64,000 bases of DNA from an uncultured Pseudohongiella sp. (GCA_951812715.1 OX638323.1:3080577-3144576); one strand, 5' to 3'. Positions 1-8,945 are shown, counted from the first letter of the stretch. Notes: generated by a model from the sequence alone, not told the origin. Made by a program: numbers and translations.

Positions 1-2
1 TG

Positions 3-1118
3 CCGCTGGCGGCGGCGCGGGTGAACGCCGCCTGCGACAACATCGTGGCGTTGTCGCGGGGCTGGGTCGAATACATGGTGCTCGACCCAGAGACGCTCGC
101 TACGCTACGCGTCGGCGACTTGCGCTGGCTGGGCATTCGTTCGGTGTATTTCGTGGCGAGTGGCTCGAGTTTCGAGCGGTCGGTGCTCAATTCCTACGAT
201 TATCTGCGCGTCAATTCGCACGATCCCGTAATAGAGGGTTTTGAGGGTTATGTGGGACGTTACGGAGGAGCAAGTTCCGCCTTTACGCTGCTGTCCCTGC
301 AAAATCTGGGTGAGGATCTTCGCTCCCAGGACGACATCCCGATCATGGATTCGGGGAGTATCATGGTGGGGCGGGAAAGGATTGTATGGGCAGACTGGAT
401 CGAGGAGAACACCTTGCTTCGGGAAATCTATGACCGGGATGGGCATTACATCGCGGGCTATGATCTTCTGGATACCGATTTCAATGTCTTGCGGCGGTGG
501 GCGCCAAAAGTGGGATTTAGCATACAGTTTCCCAGTTGCGCGATTGACGACAGAATCTACTTTGCCGGTATGAGAGGGGTACACGTGTTCGACGACCAGG
601 GCGGGACGATATTCGAACTGGAAAGCCTGCAAAGGGAAAACCTGAGATTAGTTCCAGTTCACGCGAAGAACTGCAAAGCGTTGGCGTTCAGGGACTATCC
701 CGACGACAATCCGATGCGGGGAGCGGTGCTGGTTGATGTGATAACGGGAGCATTGGGCCCGGAATTCGAAATACCATATGACAACGGATATTTGCTTTTT
801 GACGATGGCAATCGATTACTGCTACAGGAGAAGGAGAGGACTTTCGTTACATCAGAGAGGGGCGAAAGAGTTCCATACCGTTCAGTTCTCACCAATCGTT
901 TCAGCCTGATCGACACCACTACCGGCGAGGTGCTGTTGGAAAAGGCGCTGGAGATCGGTTCGGGGGTGCTGGAAAGGGAAATGCTCTGCGATGGGGAAAC
1001 GCCCAGGGCTCTGGTGCAAGACGTAGACACGATGTATCTCATCGACCCCAACACCCTGGAGATCACTGTGAGTAGAACCATGCCCGAAGGCTGGGGCGGG
1101 TACGAGATTTTTGAATGA
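3..1118 (+). CDS. Secreted hypothetical protein, 5' end outside window
   Basis: Function unknown. The frame is open to the window edge, and the first codons read PLAAARVNAACD, which resembles the end of a signal peptide. The true start is therefore probably upstream, and the GTG at 21 is not convincing. The next gene is a diverged tandem paralogue. Both share a central segment built on H(A/T)KNCKALA and a C-terminal pattern of LIDT.TG.VL, then C(D).(D/E)TPRA, then (Y/W)L(I/L)DP.TL, ending in FE. The repeated 'LIDPNTLEI'-like strands suggest a beta-rich, possibly propeller-like periplasmic or surface protein, but this is only an impression. The stop overlaps the next start (ATGA), so the pair is probably co-translated. 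Confidence 0.7.
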   Translation, partial: PLAAARVNAACDNIVALSRGWVEYMVLDPETLATLRVGDLRWLGIRSVYFVASGSSFERSVLNSYDYLRVNSHDPVIEGFEGYVGRYGGASSAFTLLSLQNLGEDLRSQDDIPIMDSGSIMVGRERIVWADWIEENTLLREIYDRDGHYIAGYDLLDTDFNVLRRWAPKVGFSIQFPSCAIDDRIYFAGMRGVHVFDDQGGTIFELESLQRENLRLVPVHAKNCKALAFRDYPDDNPMRGAVLVDVITGALGPEFEIPYDNGYLLFDDGNRLLLQEKERTFVTSERGERVPYRSVLTNRFSLIDTTTGEVLLEKALEIGSGVLEREMLCDGETPRALVQDVDTMYLIDPNTLEITVSRTMPEGWGGYEIFE

Positions 1119-2338
1119 AAATGCGCGGGACGAATAGTGTGAGGAATGGAATTGGACCGACGGCGCTTGCGGCGTTCACCCTTTTCCTGGGGTCGGCGAA
1201 TCCGGTCGACGCCGCCTGCCGCGAATTCGTGGTGGTCGGCGAAGACGCTTCCTATCTGCTGCTCGACGGCGAAAACTGGGTATTGTACCGCGTCGGCAAC
1301 TATTGGTCCGAGGGCGTGCGGCAGGTTTCCGGCGTGCTGCCGGGATCAAGCGACCGGCGAGCGGCGTTCGCCACCAGCGAATTCGTCAGCATATACGACC
1401 GCGAACCCATGGTCGCCACACTACTTCCCGCCGACGGCGGTCCCAACGCCGTTGTGGTGTTGCGCATGGCGCCTTATGCGCGAAGGATGGGACGACCGCG
1501 GTCGCCGGCGATCTACGGCGACTTTCTCGAATTTCTCTGGCCGCCGTTCTACTACGCACTGGAAGGCGCCGAAAGCGTACAGTCTTATCAATGGGTGCAT
1601 TGGCTGCAGGAGGACACGCTATTCCGCACATTCGAGGTGGGCGGGGCCAACGCGGTCTACCATCTTGCCGGCGACTTCGCGTCCGAAGAAGTACCGGAAT
1701 CCGGCGAAATGGAAGTCCTGAACGTGTGGGACATCGGCGACATGGATCTGACGATGCCGTTCTGCGCCGTGGGGGAAACGTTGTACTTCACCGACACCGC
1801 CGACTCGCTGAGCGTACCGGCCGCGGGCGGGCCAAACATCGAACGTCGCCCTCTGGCGGCGCTGACCGAGGGCGGTTACGAACTCACGCCCCTGCACACC
1901 AAGAATTGCAAGGCGCTGGCGAGCCGCCCATCCGAGGACGAATCGGAGTTGATTGAGTACGCTCTTTACGACATCGCCGCCGACGCCGTCGAATCGGAAT
2001 TCGCCGCTCCCGCGTCCGCCCGAAACTTACTCTTTGCCGACGGTTCCCGCTGGCTGCGGCAACTCGCGCAAAACCCCGAGGCGCAAGACTCCGCCGACGA
2101 GGAACTTGTCCCTTCCGCCACTTTCCAACTCATCGACACCGTAACCGGCGTGGTGCTGCGCGAGACTGTACTCGACGTGCCCGGCGGCGCGCTGATCGAA
2201 GAAATGCAATGCGACGCGGACACCCCCCGAGCTGTCATCGCCGGCCCGCGCCGCATCTGGCTGCTTGATCCCGCAACCCTGACCGTCGTCGCGGAGAACG
2301 AAATCCCCTTCGATCGCGACTATTTCGTGTTCGAGTAA
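1115..2338 (+). CDS. Secreted hypothetical protein, paralogue of the preceding gene
   Basis: A 407-residue protein of unknown function. Residues about 1-33 form a signal peptide (hydrophobic AALAAFTLFLG stretch, then VDAACRE). The C-terminal half aligns with the upstream gene: HTKNCKALA, then LIDTVTGVVL, CDADTPRA, WLLDPATL and a final FE. The ATG overlaps the upstream TGA by an ATGA junction, so the pair looks like an operon produced by tandem duplication. Codon use and GC are typical of the window. Nothing in the sequence names a reaction or ligand. Confidence 0.75.
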   Translation: MKMRGTNSVRNGIGPTALAAFTLFLGSANPVDAACREFVVVGEDASYLLLDGENWVLYRVGNYWSEGVRQVSGVLPGSSDRRAAFATSEFVSIYDREPMVATLLPADGGPNAVVVLRMAPYARRMGRPRSPAIYGDFLEFLWPPFYYALEGAESVQSYQWVHWLQEDTLFRTFEVGGANAVYHLAGDFASEEVPESGEMEVLNVWDIGDMDLTMPFCAVGETLYFTDTADSLSVPAAGGPNIERRPLAALTEGGYELTPLHTKNCKALASRPSEDESELIEYALYDIAADAVESEFAAPASARNLLFADGSRWLRQLAQNPEAQDSADEELVPSATFQLIDTVTGVVLRETVLDVPGGALIEEMQCDADTPRAVIAGPRRIWLLDPATLTVVAENEIPFDRDYFVFE

Positions 2339-2597
2339 TCCACTGGATTCGAGTCGAGAACGTGAATTACGGCACCGAACTGTTCAGGGGCAGGCTTGAA
2401 AGTCGTGCCTGCGAACATCTGAGGGATCGGTTCCGACGCCAGGAGCGGAACTGAGCGCGGAAGGAATGATTGGCGCACCGGGGAAAGCTGGACGGCATCG
2501 CAAGGGAATGTAAGGCATGCACGTAGTGCGGGGCGAACACGAATGGGAGCCGGAGAGCGGACCCCGTTGTCCGCCGCGTCCGCCCTGGCTTACCTAG
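2339..2597. other. Non-coding gap before the FN3 remnant
   Basis: I see no supported gene here. Short open frames exist on both strands but have no ribosome binding site or recognisable protein. The stretch joins an intact operon to a decayed surface-protein fragment and is probably degraded accessory DNA. Confidence 0.4.
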
Positions 2598-3060
2598 CAG
2601 GGAAAACGAGCCAGGACGCTGTCGCTTTCCAGACTGGCCAACGGAATCCACACCTACGATGTCCAGGCCTGTTCCGGCACGGAAACCGACCCGAACTGTG
2701 GCGCCGCCGCCTCGGTGACGGTAACGGTAGATCGCCCTGAAACACCGCCGGAAGCGCCGGAAAATCTGGCGGCCACACTAAGTCCAAGCACCGACGGCAG
2801 TTCTACGCTTATCTGGGACGCCCCGTCCTCGGGCACGATCGCGACCGGTTATCTGGTGTATCTGCAAGGTTCTTCCAGCCCCCTGAGCAAAACCTTCGAG
2901 GATCTGTCGCTTTCTCTTTCCGGTCTCGCCGATGGGATGTATACCTATGAAGTACAGGCCTGTTCCGGTACGGAAACCGCCCCGAACTGCGGCGCCGCCG
3001 CTTCCGTGACGGTCACGGTAAACAGTACGATTCCGCCCGTTGCATCGCCTGCAGTCAGAA
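2598..3060 (+). pseudogene. Fibronectin type III repeat fragment cut by an IS
   Basis: The open frame after a TAG at 2595 encodes the end of one FN3-like repeat (LSRLANGIHTYDVQACSGTE) and a full second one (PPEAPENLAATLSPSTDG, then TGYLVYL, then GMYTYEVQACSGTETAP). It lacks an N-terminus and signal peptide, and its C-terminus runs into the left end of the IS3 element at 3061. The same FN3 unit recurs at 6830-7061. It is best read as debris of a large modular secreted or surface protein. GTG at 2715 could start a short product, but no ribosome binding site supports it. Confidence 0.65.
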
Positions 3061-3120
3061 GTGGTCGGCCAAATTTAGACAGTCTGTTAAGGTAGTTTTC
3101 GAGCACCGGGAGGCTGTCCG

Positions 3121-3417
3121 ATGAAGAGGCGGAGATTCAGCGCGGAGTTCAAGCGCAAGGTGGTATTGGAGGCGATGCGCGGAGACGAGGCGGTGCGGGT
3201 AATTGCGGCGCGGCACAATATCAATCCGAACCAAGTGAGCAAGTGGAAGGCGGAGGCCCACGAGGGACTGCTGGCGGTTTTCCGCGCAGGGAAAGGCGTC
3301 GGGGAATCGGAGTCTGGACGGTTGATTGAGCGGTTGTACGCGCGGATCGGCGAGTTGACAGTGGAGCGGGATTTTTTTCTGAAGGGTTCGCGGGGCTTGG
3401 ACGGGATGAGAAAGTGA
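3121..3417 (+). CDS. IS3-family transposase OrfA
   Basis: A 98-residue protein with an N-terminal helix-turn-helix of the IS3 OrfA type: RRFSAEFKRKVVLEA, then VRVIAARHNINPNQVSKWK. This is followed by a short leucine-rich helix (LIERLYARIGELTVERDFFLKG), the usual dimerisation part. It binds the IS ends and regulates or fuses with OrfB. Its stop overlaps the GTG start of orfB. A run of seven T at about 3371-3377 shortly before the overlap could allow slippage, as many IS3 members make an OrfAB fusion by frameshifting. That is inference. Confidence 0.85.
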   Translation: MKRRRFSAEFKRKVVLEAMRGDEAVRVIAARHNINPNQVSKWKAEAHEGLLAVFRAGKGVGESESGRLIERLYARIGELTVERDFFLKGSRGLDGMRK

Positions 3418-4256
3418 TGTTGATCAAGGCGGACGGGAGCCTGTCGCTGTCGCGCAAGAGCGAGTTGACCGGCGTGAGCCGGGCGTCGCTGTATTGCGAA
3501 GCGAAGCCGCCGGACGCGGAGCGGCTGCTTCTGCGGCGGCTGGTCGACGAGATGTACATGGCGTTTCCGTACTACGGCACGCGGCGCGTGAGCCTACACC
3601 TGCGCCGCGCGGGCCACGACGTGGGCCGGGATCTGGCGCGGTCGCTCATGGCCGAGGTGCATTGGCGTACGGTGTATCCGCGTCCGCGCACCTCGCGCGC
3701 GCAACCCGGGCACAAGATCTACCCGTACCTGCTGAACGACCTGGAGCGGATCGCGCCCGGCGAGGTGATATGCGCGGACATCACCCACATCCCGATGCGG
3801 GGCGGCTTTTCGTATCTGGTGGCGGTAATGGACTGGGCGAGCCGGTTCGTGCTGTCCTGGGAGTTGGACAACACGCTGGAGGCGGGGTTTTGCGTGAGCG
3901 CCCTAAAAGAAGCGCTCGACCGCTACGGCGCGCCCCGGATCTCGAACACGGACCAAGGCGCCCAGTTCACAGGCGAGGCGTATCTGCGCCTCTTGCTGGA
4001 CCGCGGCGTGAAGATCAGCATGGACGGCAAGGGCCGCTGGGTCGACAACCGATTCATCGAGCGGCTGTGGCGTTCGCTGAAATACGAGTCGGTGTATCTT
4101 GAGGAATTGACCGACGGTCATCATGCGCGGCGGGTAGTCGCGTCCTGGCTGGACCACTACAACCACCGGCGCCCGCATCTGGCGCTGGACGGGCGAACCC
4201 CGGCCGAGGTGTATTTCGCGGAGCGAAAGACGGAAGGCCTGGGGGCCGCGGCGTGA
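3414..4256 (+). CDS. IS3-family transposase OrfB (DDE integrase core)
   Basis: A 280-residue protein. HTH_21-like N-terminus: SRASLYCEAK, then YYGTRRVSLHLRRAGH. The rve integrase core carries the catalytic triad: Asp in ICADITHIPM, Asp in ISNTDQGAQF, and Glu in NRFIERLWRSLKYE. The C-terminal WLDHYNHRRPHLALDGRTPAEVYF is typical of the family. It catalyses strand transfer of the IS. The GTG start overlaps the orfA TGA. No frameshift or internal stop is visible, so the element may still be mobile. Confidence 0.88.
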   Translation: MMLIKADGSLSLSRKSELTGVSRASLYCEAKPPDAERLLLRRLVDEMYMAFPYYGTRRVSLHLRRAGHDVGRDLARSLMAEVHWRTVYPRPRTSRAQPGHKIYPYLLNDLERIAPGEVICADITHIPMRGGFSYLVAVMDWASRFVLSWELDNTLEAGFCVSALKEALDRYGAPRISNTDQGAQFTGEAYLRLLLDRGVKISMDGKGRWVDNRFIERLWRSLKYESVYLEELTDGHHARRVVASWLDHYNHRRPHLALDGRTPAEVYFAERKTEGLGAAA

Positions 4257-4268
4257 AAATTTGGCGCC

Positions 4269-4319
4269 GCCCCCCTTCCGCGCTCCGGTCGCTACGCTCC
4301 CTGCGCGCGGAAGGGGGGC
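4269..4319 (+). terminator. Perfect 15-bp hairpin after orfB
   Basis: GCCCCCCTTCCGCGC at 4269-4283 pairs perfectly with 4305-4319 around a 21-nt loop. There is no T-run, so it is a GC-rich hairpin that may limit read-through or mark the IS end rather than a classical Rho-independent terminator. A degraded copy is present at about 26345-26398. Confidence 0.5.
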
Positions 4320-4520
4320 GAAAACATTATGAAGATGGTGGGAAAGAGGGAAAGCGAGGGCTTGAAATCAACGGGAAAACTATCTTAACTTTGCCCTCGA
4401 ACTGTCTAAATGGACCCGACCACCTCACGGTGAGAATTCCGCAACAAGCTTATTTTGTCCGTGGACCCTTCCCACCATGCAATCACAACGATTACCCCAC
4501 TGCGTATTAGGAGTAATAGT

Positions 4521-5102
4521 ATGCGCATCACATTATCAATTCTGGCAATACCAGCTCTGCTTTTCTCACTCCCATCCATGGCCCAGGGTTACCGGACTGC
4601 TGAATATTATAAGGACAGAGAGATCTTCGAATCGGGCGAGAGCGGAGATGGCATTTGCATGTACATCACTAGCGTCGTCGGCAGGCTGCCGTTGTTACGA
4701 GATATCGAACCCAATTACAACGACTTGGTGCAAAACGAAGTTTTTGTGGAAATTTTGGCAGACAGTCACGAACAACGGGTTGTTCAGGCCGCCAACGTCG
4801 CCTTGGAAAAGTACGGGTTCGTTCGCGTTGAAGACAACGTGTACGAGTTGCCGGATTCTTCTCTTTGCTTTTTGAAGGTGTATCGGTCTGAATCACCAAA
4901 TGGGATAAATTTCATCCCTTTCTTTAAAAATCCATTGGAACGCTGCAATGTTGTATTCACGGCACAATACGACCCCATCGCGTTCGAGCAGATGCTGACT
5001 AAAGAGTTTGCTCATTCTGGGCTATTGGGACATATTGAATTTTTGCGTTCAATTCTTCTGTTCCACCCCCCAGTTCGGGGTGGAGTAGAAACGTGCGACT
5101 GA
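4521..5102 (+). CDS. Secreted hypothetical protein, duplicated at 8146
   Basis: A 193-residue protein of unknown function. The start is ATG 4521, with AGGAG ending 7 nt upstream; the longer frame from 4455 has no ribosome binding site. Signal peptide MRITLSILAIPALLFSLPSMAQ. The mature part has four conserved Cys shared with the paralogue at 8146 (GICMYITS, SSLCFLK, ERCNVVF, ETCD), suggesting disulphides in the periplasm or outside the cell. Similarity to 8146 also covers about 90 bp upstream of the start, so a cassette with its control region was duplicated. The IS3 right end lies only 97 bp upstream. Confidence 0.7.
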   Translation: MRITLSILAIPALLFSLPSMAQGYRTAEYYKDREIFESGESGDGICMYITSVVGRLPLLRDIEPNYNDLVQNEVFVEILADSHEQRVVQAANVALEKYGFVRVEDNVYELPDSSLCFLKVYRSESPNGINFIPFFKNPLERCNVVFTAQYDPIAFEQMLTKEFAHSGLLGHIEFLRSILLFHPPVRGGVETCD

Positions 5103-5329
5103 GTCCATATTTCCTGGGCATCATGGGACAACCGAGTGGACTTTCCGCCATTGCCGCTGAACGGTTCACATGAACTTTCTGCGGATCGGCACAATGCTGG
5201 CCGGTACAGGTCGTTACGGGCTGTCCAGCCGATTGGTTCCAACCGTCGTCCTTAAAACACTCACCGCTCTAACTGCGCACAGGCCTTTGAAAAACCAGGA
5301 TAGATTCCTTATTCTCTGAATACCGTGGA
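5103..5329. other. Non-coding gap
   Basis: About 230 bp with no supported gene or clear terminator. A minus-strand frame covering 5012-5242 has no recognisable content and overlaps the previous gene. Confidence 0.35.
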
Positions 5330-5941
5330 TTGTTGCTTTTAGGAGTGTTCGCGTCCTTGGGAGCACTTACCCTTTGTCGACTTGATCAGCCCGACCCGTG
5401 CATTGAAGAGACTTCCGCTACGGATTCTCGCGAAGAGTTGATCGAGGCTGCACCAGGTCCCTTCTCAGGTATCTTGCACGCAACGGTGGAAGTTCAAGTA
5501 GACGACATTGATGCTGATGTCGTTCCCGATAGAGAGGGACGTAAAGAGTTGGAGCCACCTCCACCCTACCGCATTTTGGTTACCAGGGAGGCGCCGGGGC
5601 CGGGACTGGCGCCGTCGCGGTATGCGATTACTTCTCTAGCCGCCCCGGTGAGCGTCGCTGAGACCACTTACGAAGTGTTTTGGGAAGAGTTCATTGAAGA
5701 CATGGACCTCCCGGATGAACCAACGGTTCGGAACATAATCACCGAATGGCATCAGTTCAACCTGGAACTGATATTCACCCAGCGAGAAGGAGACATTACA
5801 AGCAATGAGTTGGCGCAGAGCATACTGTCATTAGAACATCTGCAAACGCGGCTGGCGCTATATCTCACGGCGAGCCAATTGGTTGATATCGTGGTAAATT
5901 TCAACGCGTTTTCGGAATACATTGCCGGGGAAAACGCTTAG
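5330..5941 (+). CDS. Hypothetical protein with possible signal or lipoprotein leader
   Basis: A 203-residue frame of unknown function. The N-terminus LLLLGVFASLGALTLC is hydrophobic and ends in a Cys that could act as a lipobox. The only available start is TTG at 5330 without a clear Shine-Dalgarno sequence, and the frame stays open to 5291, so the true N-terminus may be lost or use a rare start. The middle is acidic and proline-rich. The C-terminal 80 residues are predicted to be helical (LEHLQTRLALYLTASQLVDIV). It may be a truncated gene. Confidence 0.45.
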   Translation: MLLLGVFASLGALTLCRLDQPDPCIEETSATDSREELIEAAPGPFSGILHATVEVQVDDIDADVVPDREGRKELEPPPPYRILVTREAPGPGLAPSRYAITSLAAPVSVAETTYEVFWEEFIEDMDLPDEPTVRNIITEWHQFNLELIFTQREGDITSNELAQSILSLEHLQTRLALYLTASQLVDIVVNFNAFSEYIAGENA

Positions 5942-5986
5942 CCCCGAAGGGCTGCGTGGCCTCTCTCGAAGCCCCGAAACCAAACC

Positions 5987-6226
5987 TTACTGTTCCGCAG
6001 CCTCGCTCGCCATCCTTTCCTCGGTCCGATGCGCGGACAGGATGTTGTACATGCCGTAATTGCCTTCGTGGCAGGCGTATTCGTAGATCTTGTCCGGCGT
6101 GAAATCGAGCAGGATTTCGCGTGTGTATGGAGTGGTGAACGTTCCGGGGTCGTCCGACGTGAAGTGATACTGGATCTGGTTATCACTGATTCGGGTCAGC
6201 CTTTCGGTATTCACCTTTCTCTCGGT
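5987..6226 (-). pseudogene. C-terminal remnant of a conserved hypothetical protein
   Basis: On the minus strand about 80 codons read TERLTRISDNQIQYHF, then DPGTFTTPYTREI, then IYEYACHEGNYGMYNILSAHR. I recognise this as the C-terminal signature of a conserved secreted hypothetical family common in environmental bacteria, which is normally several hundred residues long. The upstream part is missing, and the reading frame continues into unrelated IS3 sequence at 6257-6337 on the other strand. A decayed fragment. Confidence 0.6.
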
Positions 6227-6256
6227 GCCGGGGCTGGCGGATCCAAGGGGACCACG

Positions 6257-6337
6257 ATGAAGAAAAGCCGATACATCGAACACCAGATCGTCAACATCCT
6301 GAACCATGCCGATGCTGAGTTAACCGTTGCCCCGTAA
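6257..6337 (+). pseudogene. IS3-family OrfA N-terminal fragment
   Basis: 26 codons beginning MKKSRYIEHQIVNIL match the very common IS3 OrfA start (MKKSRYTEEQI.. type). The frame ends at a stop after 26 residues. It belongs to a different IS3 subgroup from the intact element at 3061. The OrfB C-terminal relics at 8811, 11908 and 27537 may come from the same subgroup. Confidence 0.6.
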
Positions 6338-6373
6338 CTTGAGTTGGGCGCAATGTGGGATTTCACCTTATTT

Positions 6374-6415
6374 GAGGAGTTTCCATTTTCGGAGCCAGTT
6401 TCGTTAGCGAGTTGC
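6374..6415 (-). mobile_element. IS3 end relic
   Basis: The stretch with ATTTTCGGAGCCAGTTTCGT followed by TAGCGAG matches the segments at 8811-8845 and 11908-11955 (CATTTTCCGGACCAGTTCGT, then CAGCGAG), which there lie next to OrfB C-terminal remnants. It is read as a terminal piece of the same element. Here nothing of the transposase itself remains. Confidence 0.45.
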
Positions 6416-7061
6416 TCGAAAAGAGTTTAGCTCCGACGCCAGTTCCAGTATTAGCAGCGCGGGCATCGGCAATACATCCGCGAGCGCCAGCATCGGCGGC
6501 AAAGCGAGCAACGCATGGGACCCGAACGGCAGCGTAACTTCCCAGCCCAACAGTTACGAGGTCGGGGCATACAGCTACCAATTTTATTGCAGCGGCCCCG
6601 GTGGGGCTTCCGCGAGCGCAACGATTTTGCTGACGGTGCTGGCCTGGATCGACACCGACGGCGACGGTATGCCTGACGCGTGGGAGCAGTTGTATGGATT
6701 TGATAGGGAGGATGCGTCCGATGCCGCCCTGGACGCCGACGACGATGGTTACTCGAACCTGCAAGAGTACGAAGGCGGTACGGATCCTCTGAATGGAAAT
6801 GAGTATCCCGCCCCGGAATCGCCAGACGCGCCTGAAAATCTTGACGCCTCTCCAAATCCGAGCACCGATGGCAGTTTTGAGCTGGCTTGGGATGCCCTTT
6901 CCGCGGGCACGACGCCAACGGGTTATCTGGTATACCTGGAAGGCTCCTCCGGCGGCGCCCTCGCCAAGATATTCTCCGCGCTATCATTGTCGATATCGGG
7001 CTTGGATAATGGCTCGTATGTATATAAAGTGTATGCTTGCACGGGCACGGAGAACGATTGA
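6408..7061 (+). pseudogene. Ig-like / calcium-binding / FN3 protein fragment
   Basis: The open frame follows a TAG at 6405. It encodes an Ig-like strand region (YEVGAYSYQFYCSGPGG), then an EF-hand or thrombospondin-3-like calcium loop pair (DTDGDGMPDAWE and DADDDGYSNLQEY), then one FN3 unit (PDAPENLDASPNPSTDGSFE). It stops abruptly after CTGTEND, where the related unit at 2598 continues. No start codon or signal peptide remains, and the frame begins at an IS3 end. It shares modules with 9014-9979 and 2598-3060, so the three are probably pieces of one family of large modular secreted proteins. Confidence 0.6.
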
Positions 7062-7251
7062 TAGGAGGAGGCAAAGAATGGCAAACGCTTGCACCTGCCA
7101 TCCCAATAGGAGTGCTCAAAGCGATAAAGATTAAACAATATAAGTAACAATTAAGGGTTGAGTTTGAATTACAAATATAGGTTTGAATCATAACCAACTG
7201 ATCACGAGAAATTGTGAATTGATGTTAATTGGGCAAAGTAAGGAAAGGCTC

Positions 7252-7725
7252 ATGCGTAAACCTAGAACTATTAGGCAATTGTGGAGAATAGAAGAATGGC
7301 TTTCTAGTAGAATGAACTGGAACATAAAATTCCCTGGCAAGAAATCTACTGTAATTACTCCAGAAAATCTAACAGTCGCATTTGATTATGAAAAATCATT
7401 ATTGTCACGTTTAAAGTTTAGACTCCCGAAAAAGGGTGAAAGCTACAGAGCCGTCAGAGATGTACTTGCAAGTGCATACATAACATTCAATGGCGCTTAT
7501 TCTAGTAGTGCTTTCAAAATGATATCCAAGGGCACTATTGTCAGAATCGAATATGTAGGTAGTAGAGGGTTGCCAGTTTTAATTTACGCGAAACCTATAA
7601 ACTATGCAGAAATGGAGAATTACTTTGTTCCCAAAGACGAACTTGAGGACCCCAAATACAACGGTTACTTTTTAAGGATCATGACAACCGAGTTTGGAGA
7701 TGGATTTTGTAGCTTTGAACACTAA
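7252..7725 (+). CDS. AT-rich hypothetical protein
   Basis: A 157-residue protein of unknown function. I chose ATG 7252 because AGGAAAGG sits just upstream (7241-7248); the frame is open to a TTG at 7183. It is basic at the N-terminus (MRKPRTIRQLWRIEEW), with no signal peptide or membrane segment. Base composition is far more AT-rich than the neighbours, suggesting recent acquisition. No motif is recognised. Confidence 0.55.
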   Translation: MRKPRTIRQLWRIEEWLSSRMNWNIKFPGKKSTVITPENLTVAFDYEKSLLSRLKFRLPKKGESYRAVRDVLASAYITFNGAYSSSAFKMISKGTIVRIEYVGSRGLPVLIYAKPINYAEMENYFVPKDELEDPKYNGYFLRIMTTEFGDGFCSFEH

Positions 7726-8145
7726 CTTTTTATTTTTCAGGCTGCAGGTCACTCACACTCCGCATCCGGCGCTGTCAACTATGCAAGCTTTACCCAAGTT
7801 TATAGATCATACATCAGTGATCGGGAGATCGCGTGTTGCGAACTGCCTGGAGCCCGAGACTAGCTGGCGCCACTGGGTAGTCCGAAGGTGGTCAACTACT
7901 TCTTGACACCCTCAGGTGTGATATCAGTATAGTGGTGGTCATTAGCCAAAGGATCATTGCAAGATCGGTATCCGGCACGGACTATCCCGGTCGAACCATC
8001 TTGACCTCAAGTTATCCGCAAGCGGAGGCAACTGGTCTTATTGGAAGGGGTGCGATGAAAATTCCGCAACAAGGTGATTTTGTCCCTGGAGCGGCCGCGC
8101 CTTGTAACCACGGCGAGCTCCCTACTCCAAGATAGGAGAAAGAAC
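7726..8145 (+). promoter_or_regulatory. Gene-free stretch with possible promoter for the 8146 gene
   Basis: About 420 bp without a supported gene. TTGACA at 7903-7908 and a loose TATAGT at 7928-7933 (spacing about 19, too long for a good promoter) flank a small inverted repeat, ACACC-CTCA-GGTGT. From about 8055 the sequence is homologous to the region before 4521 (ATTCCGCAACAAG and TTTTGTCC), so a control region was copied with the gene. AGGAGA precedes the ATG at 8146. Confidence 0.3.
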
Positions 8146-8730
8146 ATGCGCATCACATTATCGCTGCTGGCAATTATAGCTCTGGCCTTCTCACTCCCCT
8201 CCGTCGCCCAGCACGATTGGGCTCCCGGATTTGACGAGGACTTGAAGATTTTCGAATCGGGCAGGACCGGAGATGGAATCTGCATGCACATCACGAGCGT
8301 TGTCGACCGAATACCGCTTTTATTGGATTTCGAACCCAACTTTTATGACATTGCGCATAACGAAATCATGGTGGAGATTTTGGCGAGCGGTCATGAGCAA
8401 AGGATTGTTCAGATCGCGAACATAGCATTGGAAAGGCAAGGGTTCGTTCGCGTTGAAGAAGATGTGTATGAATTGCCGGGATCTTCACTTTGCTTCTTGA
8501 AAATGTATCGGTCTGAATCGCCAAAGCTGCTAACTTTCATCCCGTTTTTCAAAAACCCATTGGAACGCTGCGATGCCGTCTTCACGACGCGATACGACCC
8601 CATCGCATTCGAGCAGATACTGGCCGAAGAGTTCGCCCAATTCGGGTTAACGGAATACACCGAATTGACTCGTGCGATTCATCTGTTTCATCCCCCGTTT
8701 CGGATGGAGGAGGTGGATACGTGCGACTGA
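8146..8730 (+). CDS. Secreted hypothetical protein, paralogue of 4521
   Basis: A 194-residue protein, start ATG 8146 with AGGAGA upstream. Signal peptide MRITLSLLAIIALAFSLPSVAQ. It aligns over its full length with the 4521 product, including the four Cys (GICMHITS, SSLCFLK, ERCDAVF, DTCD) and the motifs FESG..GDGIC, YRSESP and FIPFFKNPLERC. The first 20 residues after the signal peptide and the C-terminal 40 residues diverge most. Function unknown; probably periplasmic or exported with disulphides. Confidence 0.72.
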   Translation: MRITLSLLAIIALAFSLPSVAQHDWAPGFDEDLKIFESGRTGDGICMHITSVVDRIPLLLDFEPNFYDIAHNEIMVEILASGHEQRIVQIANIALERQGFVRVEEDVYELPGSSLCFLKMYRSESPKLLTFIPFFKNPLERCDAVFTTRYDPIAFEQILAEEFAQFGLTEYTELTRAIHLFHPPFRMEEVDTCD

Positions 8731-8810
8731 TTGCGTGTAGGTAAGGTGCTTGAGGATCCATCCATAATCTGAACCACTTTTTGATGCGATTTCTGACAAA
8801 CTGAGAGGCG

Positions 8811-8945
8811 TTCATTTTCCGGACCAGTTCGTCAGCGAGATTCTGACCTGCCTTTCAACAACCTATTGGGTCTTGAATTCCAGGGACGAGAGCTCCCGGT
8901 GAGGCAGGTTCTCGTTGTACTCCCCCAGCCTGTCATGGATGGGAT
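8811..8945 (-). mobile_element. IS3 OrfB C-terminal relic
   Basis: The reverse strand reads GEYNENLPHR, then SSLEFKTQ, a degraded form of the common IS3 OrfB C-terminus (EYNENRP.RAL..LSPLEFK). It has an in-frame stop and a frame disruption. The outer end matches 6374-6415 and 11908-11955. Only the 3' tip of the element remains. Confidence 0.6.

Larger units (their letters stand above)
3061..4423 (+). mobile_element. IS3-family insertion sequence, apparently intact
   Basis: Two overlapping transposase frames (3121 and 3414) lie between imperfect terminal inverted repeats. The left end begins GTGGTCGG at 3061, and the right end finishes with its complement CCGACCAC at 4423. The similarity continues inward through (A/C)ATTTAGACAGT on both sides. 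Length is 1363 bp. I see no clear target-site duplication: flanks are ...CAGAA and CTCAC.... A 15-bp perfect hairpin follows orfB. The right-hand 120 bp recur as a relic at 26323-26450, so the family has been active elsewhere in this genome. Confidence 0.85.

Noticed and set aside
7932..8135. 67-codon frame before the 8146 gene
   Set aside because: No ribosome binding site or homology; it spans a control region that is duplicated at 4432 without keeping the frame.
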